Positions 62,054 to 64,000 of a DNA stretch of 64,000 nucleotides are shown here, piece after piece. How positions within the stretch are numbered: the stretch's first letter is position 1; every line of letters starts with the position of its first letter. The translations under genes were made by a program, and so were the position numbers. The stretch is taken from assembly GCF_964355755.1 (NCBI RefSeq), contig NC_092676.1, positions 4,570,288-4,634,287 of the forward strand, written 5' to 3'. Below the pieces are notes generated by a model. The model ran no database searches and was not told where the DNA came from. It worked only from the letters and a program-made list of their open reading frames with translations. The stretch is from Antedon mediterranea. Its lineage: Eukaryota; Echinodermata; Crinoidea; Comatulida; Antedonidae.

Positions 62054-64000
62054 ATGTCATCAGAGACAAACAAAGAACATGCAGAGATTGATCGTGTTGT
62101 TGGTGGTGTCAGACATCCTTGGGATACTTCAGATGAAATCCTGGAAGCAATGACAACTTTTGAAGTTCGTCAAGAGGATATCTGGGTAATCACGTATCCA
62201 AAATCGGGTTAGTGCACATAAATGTATAGTATAACTATCAAACTTTATGTGACAAAACAAATGTGATGTGCCCATATGGAAGTGATAGGCACAAATATAG
62301 TAGTGATGACATCATCATGTCCATATATGGGCACATCACATTGTTTGTCAGAGAAAGTTTGATAGTGTAGACATAGCTTAACAGTAACATCCGGAAATTG
62401 TCAGTTATCTGTATCCGCCACTGCTTATTAAAGCAATATTTAAAGATATCGTCCCTGAAAACTATGAAGAATAATAAGTTGGACTTTGAATAGGTCATTT
62501 TGCAATTTTCAGAGGTTATTCACTTCCGAAAAAAATGAACAAAAAGAATTATTTCTCTTACTAAAAAGACAAAATAAACGGTTAAATTTAACCAAAAACC
62601 CATTTCCTGACAATTTGTATTTTGCATTCAAATTATAGCTATCAAAGTATAGCTATTATATAAAATGTTATATTAAAGATATACCATGAAAAACCAAATT
62701 ATAAAAAAAAAATTCCTCCAGGCAGACAATTTTTTTGAAAATGAATAATATAGGCCTAATATTGCTATACTGTATGTATCATTCCATGTTAAGCTATAGA
62801 TATTATACTAGTAATATTGCCACGAGGCGTAATCATGTTACTTCTATAATATCACGAATAATGTTATTTTATGTAATTTTTTAGGCACCACGTGGATGCA
62901 GGAAATAGTGTCAGTACTGTACAATGACTGTAATGTTGTCAAGGCAGATGAGAAGGAAATTGCTGATCGTTTTGCTTTCTTGGATTTAAAATTATCCCAC
63001 AAAGATTTCCCACACGTTGTAGCAGCCAAAACACCTTCTCCGCGATTTCTCAAGACTCATCTACCAAGTCATCAGATGGCAAAAGAAATCAATACAAAGA
63101 AACCAACGGTAGGGCTCAGATTGTTCATCTTAGCATAACGCATATTTTAGTCTTTCTTTTTTTTTCTTGTTCATTTCTTCTTTCTTTTTTCCCTTTATTT
63201 TTTTTCCTTCATTTTTCCCCTTTTTTTCTTCTTTTTCCATTTTTTCCCTTTTTTTAATTTCTTTTTGCCACCTACTAAAAACAATTCAATGATCCAATCC
63301 AATCCAAAAGATAACATTTTCCCGTACTACACCCTATAATTGATTGCAGAAATACCCCCATGTTATTAAAATGATCTATTATATTGCAGATAGTGTATGT
63401 TGCAAGAAACCCGAAAGATAACGCCGTGTCTCTCTTCCATTTTCATCAATCACTTAAATTCTTGAGAAGTTACGAATCCTGGGATGATTATTACAACGCA
63501 TTTTGTGCTGGTGATGGTAACTGTCGATAGTAGTATATAATAATGAGTTTGATTTGCGACGACCTATGACCTATTGTTTCATTGAATCCATCGAGAGGAA
63601 TCGAGAAATAAGGAAGCATGTCTAGTGTCTAGTATTCGTAATAAATTAAGATGACGTCATCATGTCCATATGTGGGCATATCACATTGTTTTGTCACATT
63701 ATGTGATAGTGTAGACATAGCTTTAAGCATCGGTATCATTGCAATATTTAAATTAAGATTTTGTTTGTCAATTCGTTTTATTTGTATCTGTACTTATTCA
63801 GTAGTTAATGGTTTAAGATGTGTATCAAGGTTTAAAAAAATAACAAATGACATTTTTTTTTAATTACATAAATCATAATGACAACTTTATGAATATTGAG
63901 TTATTATTCATTGTTGTTTTTTGTCTAGTTCATGGTGGTTCGTGGTTTGACATGAACTTATACTGGTGGAATAGAAGACATGATGAAAATGTATTGTTTG
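62054..64000 (+). CDS. cytosolic sulfotransferase, SULT gene 10 (subfamily B), runs off the right edge
   Basis: Coding exons in the window: 62054-62207, 62885-63108, 63390-63516 and the first 72 nt of exon 4 (63929-64000). Exons 5 and 6 lie beyond the edge. The N-terminus matches gene 9 (MSSETNKEHAEIDRVV). The loop is YPKSGTTWM, the fully classical form. The catalytic His is H110 in KTHLP. The 3'-phosphate motif is ARNPKDNAVS. Exon 2 ends in KKPT rather than KKPK. Exon 4 has NRRHDENV where all other copies have NRRNDDNV. Intron 1 contains a MITE family 1 copy, and intron 3 a partial one. Confidence 0.92.
62231..62381. mobile_element. MITE family 1, copy in intron 1 of gene 10
   Basis: The left end is eroded (starts at ACTATCAAACTTTATGTGAC). 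The right end is GTTTGATAGTGTAGACATAG followed by CTTA. Confidence 0.6.
62440..62700. mobile_element. MITE family 2-like, eroded copy
   Basis: Starts AAAGATATCGTCCCTGAAAA and ends ATTAAAGATATACCATG. Both ends are weak matches to the family. Confidence 0.35.
63145..63275 (+). repeat. long polypyrimidine tract in intron 2 of gene 10
   Basis: About 130 bp made almost only of T and C, with few A. Confidence 0.85.
63652..63725. mobile_element. MITE family 1, partial copy in intron 3 of gene 10
   Basis: Keeps the inner ATCATGTCCATATGTGGGC and the right end GATAGTGTAGACATAGCTTTA. Confidence 0.6.

Overview
The window is nuclear DNA from an animal, most likely a marine invertebrate deuterostome such as an echinoderm, although the species cannot be fixed from the sequence. 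The evidence is AT-rich DNA, GT-AG introns of about 0.1 to 1.6 kb, animal-type cytosolic sulfotransferase genes, and several animal repeat classes (PHD-bearing CR1/L2-like LINEs, a Helitron, TIR elements and MITEs, tRNA-derived elements). The only host gene families I can support are one short-chain dehydrogenase (SDR) and a tandem cluster of cytosolic sulfotransferases (SULTs).

Layout. Positions 508-2227 (minus) hold the first three coding exons of a BDH1/retinol-dehydrogenase-like SDR that runs off the left edge. It is head to head with SULT gene 1. All SULT genes are on the plus strand: gene 1 (2501-5308), gene 2 (5927-8045), gene 3 (11700-14454), gene 4 (15967-17902), gene 5 (21738-24258), a broken copy of gene 4 called 4B (25617-26332), gene 6 (37742-41494), gene 7 (43297-46737), gene 8 (51745-54391), gene 9 (57484-61113) and gene 10 (62054 to beyond the right edge). 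Each intact gene has the same six coding exons in the same phases: about 127-154, 215-233, 127, 95, 172-181 and 110-116 nt. Each codes for 283-296 residues. Two subfamilies are clear: A (genes 1-6, with THLQ/THMQ/THFQ around the catalytic histidine) and B (genes 7-10, with the classical KTHLP or KTHLQ).

A direct tandem duplication explains the middle. The unit 14714-24418 (gene 4, a 21-bp minisatellite, gene 5) is repeated at 24418-41652 (4B, minisatellite, gene 6). Copy B has grown by a Helitron carrying a nested TTAA element, a near full-length LINE, an inverted minisatellite block and a nested pair of TIR elements. Because copy A keeps the empty sites, the pair dates these insertions as later than the duplication.

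The SULT products are predicted soluble enzymes that move a sulfonate group from PAPS to hydroxyl or amine acceptors. The SDR is a predicted NAD(P)-dependent oxidoreductase of lipid or steroid-like alcohols; its pairing with SULTs is suggestive but not evidence of a shared pathway. The remaining DNA is repeats. The most unusual signal is the palindrome TAGGCCTA, present dozens of times and found as a clean insertion into TA between the two duplicate units, once creating the stop codon in gene 4B.
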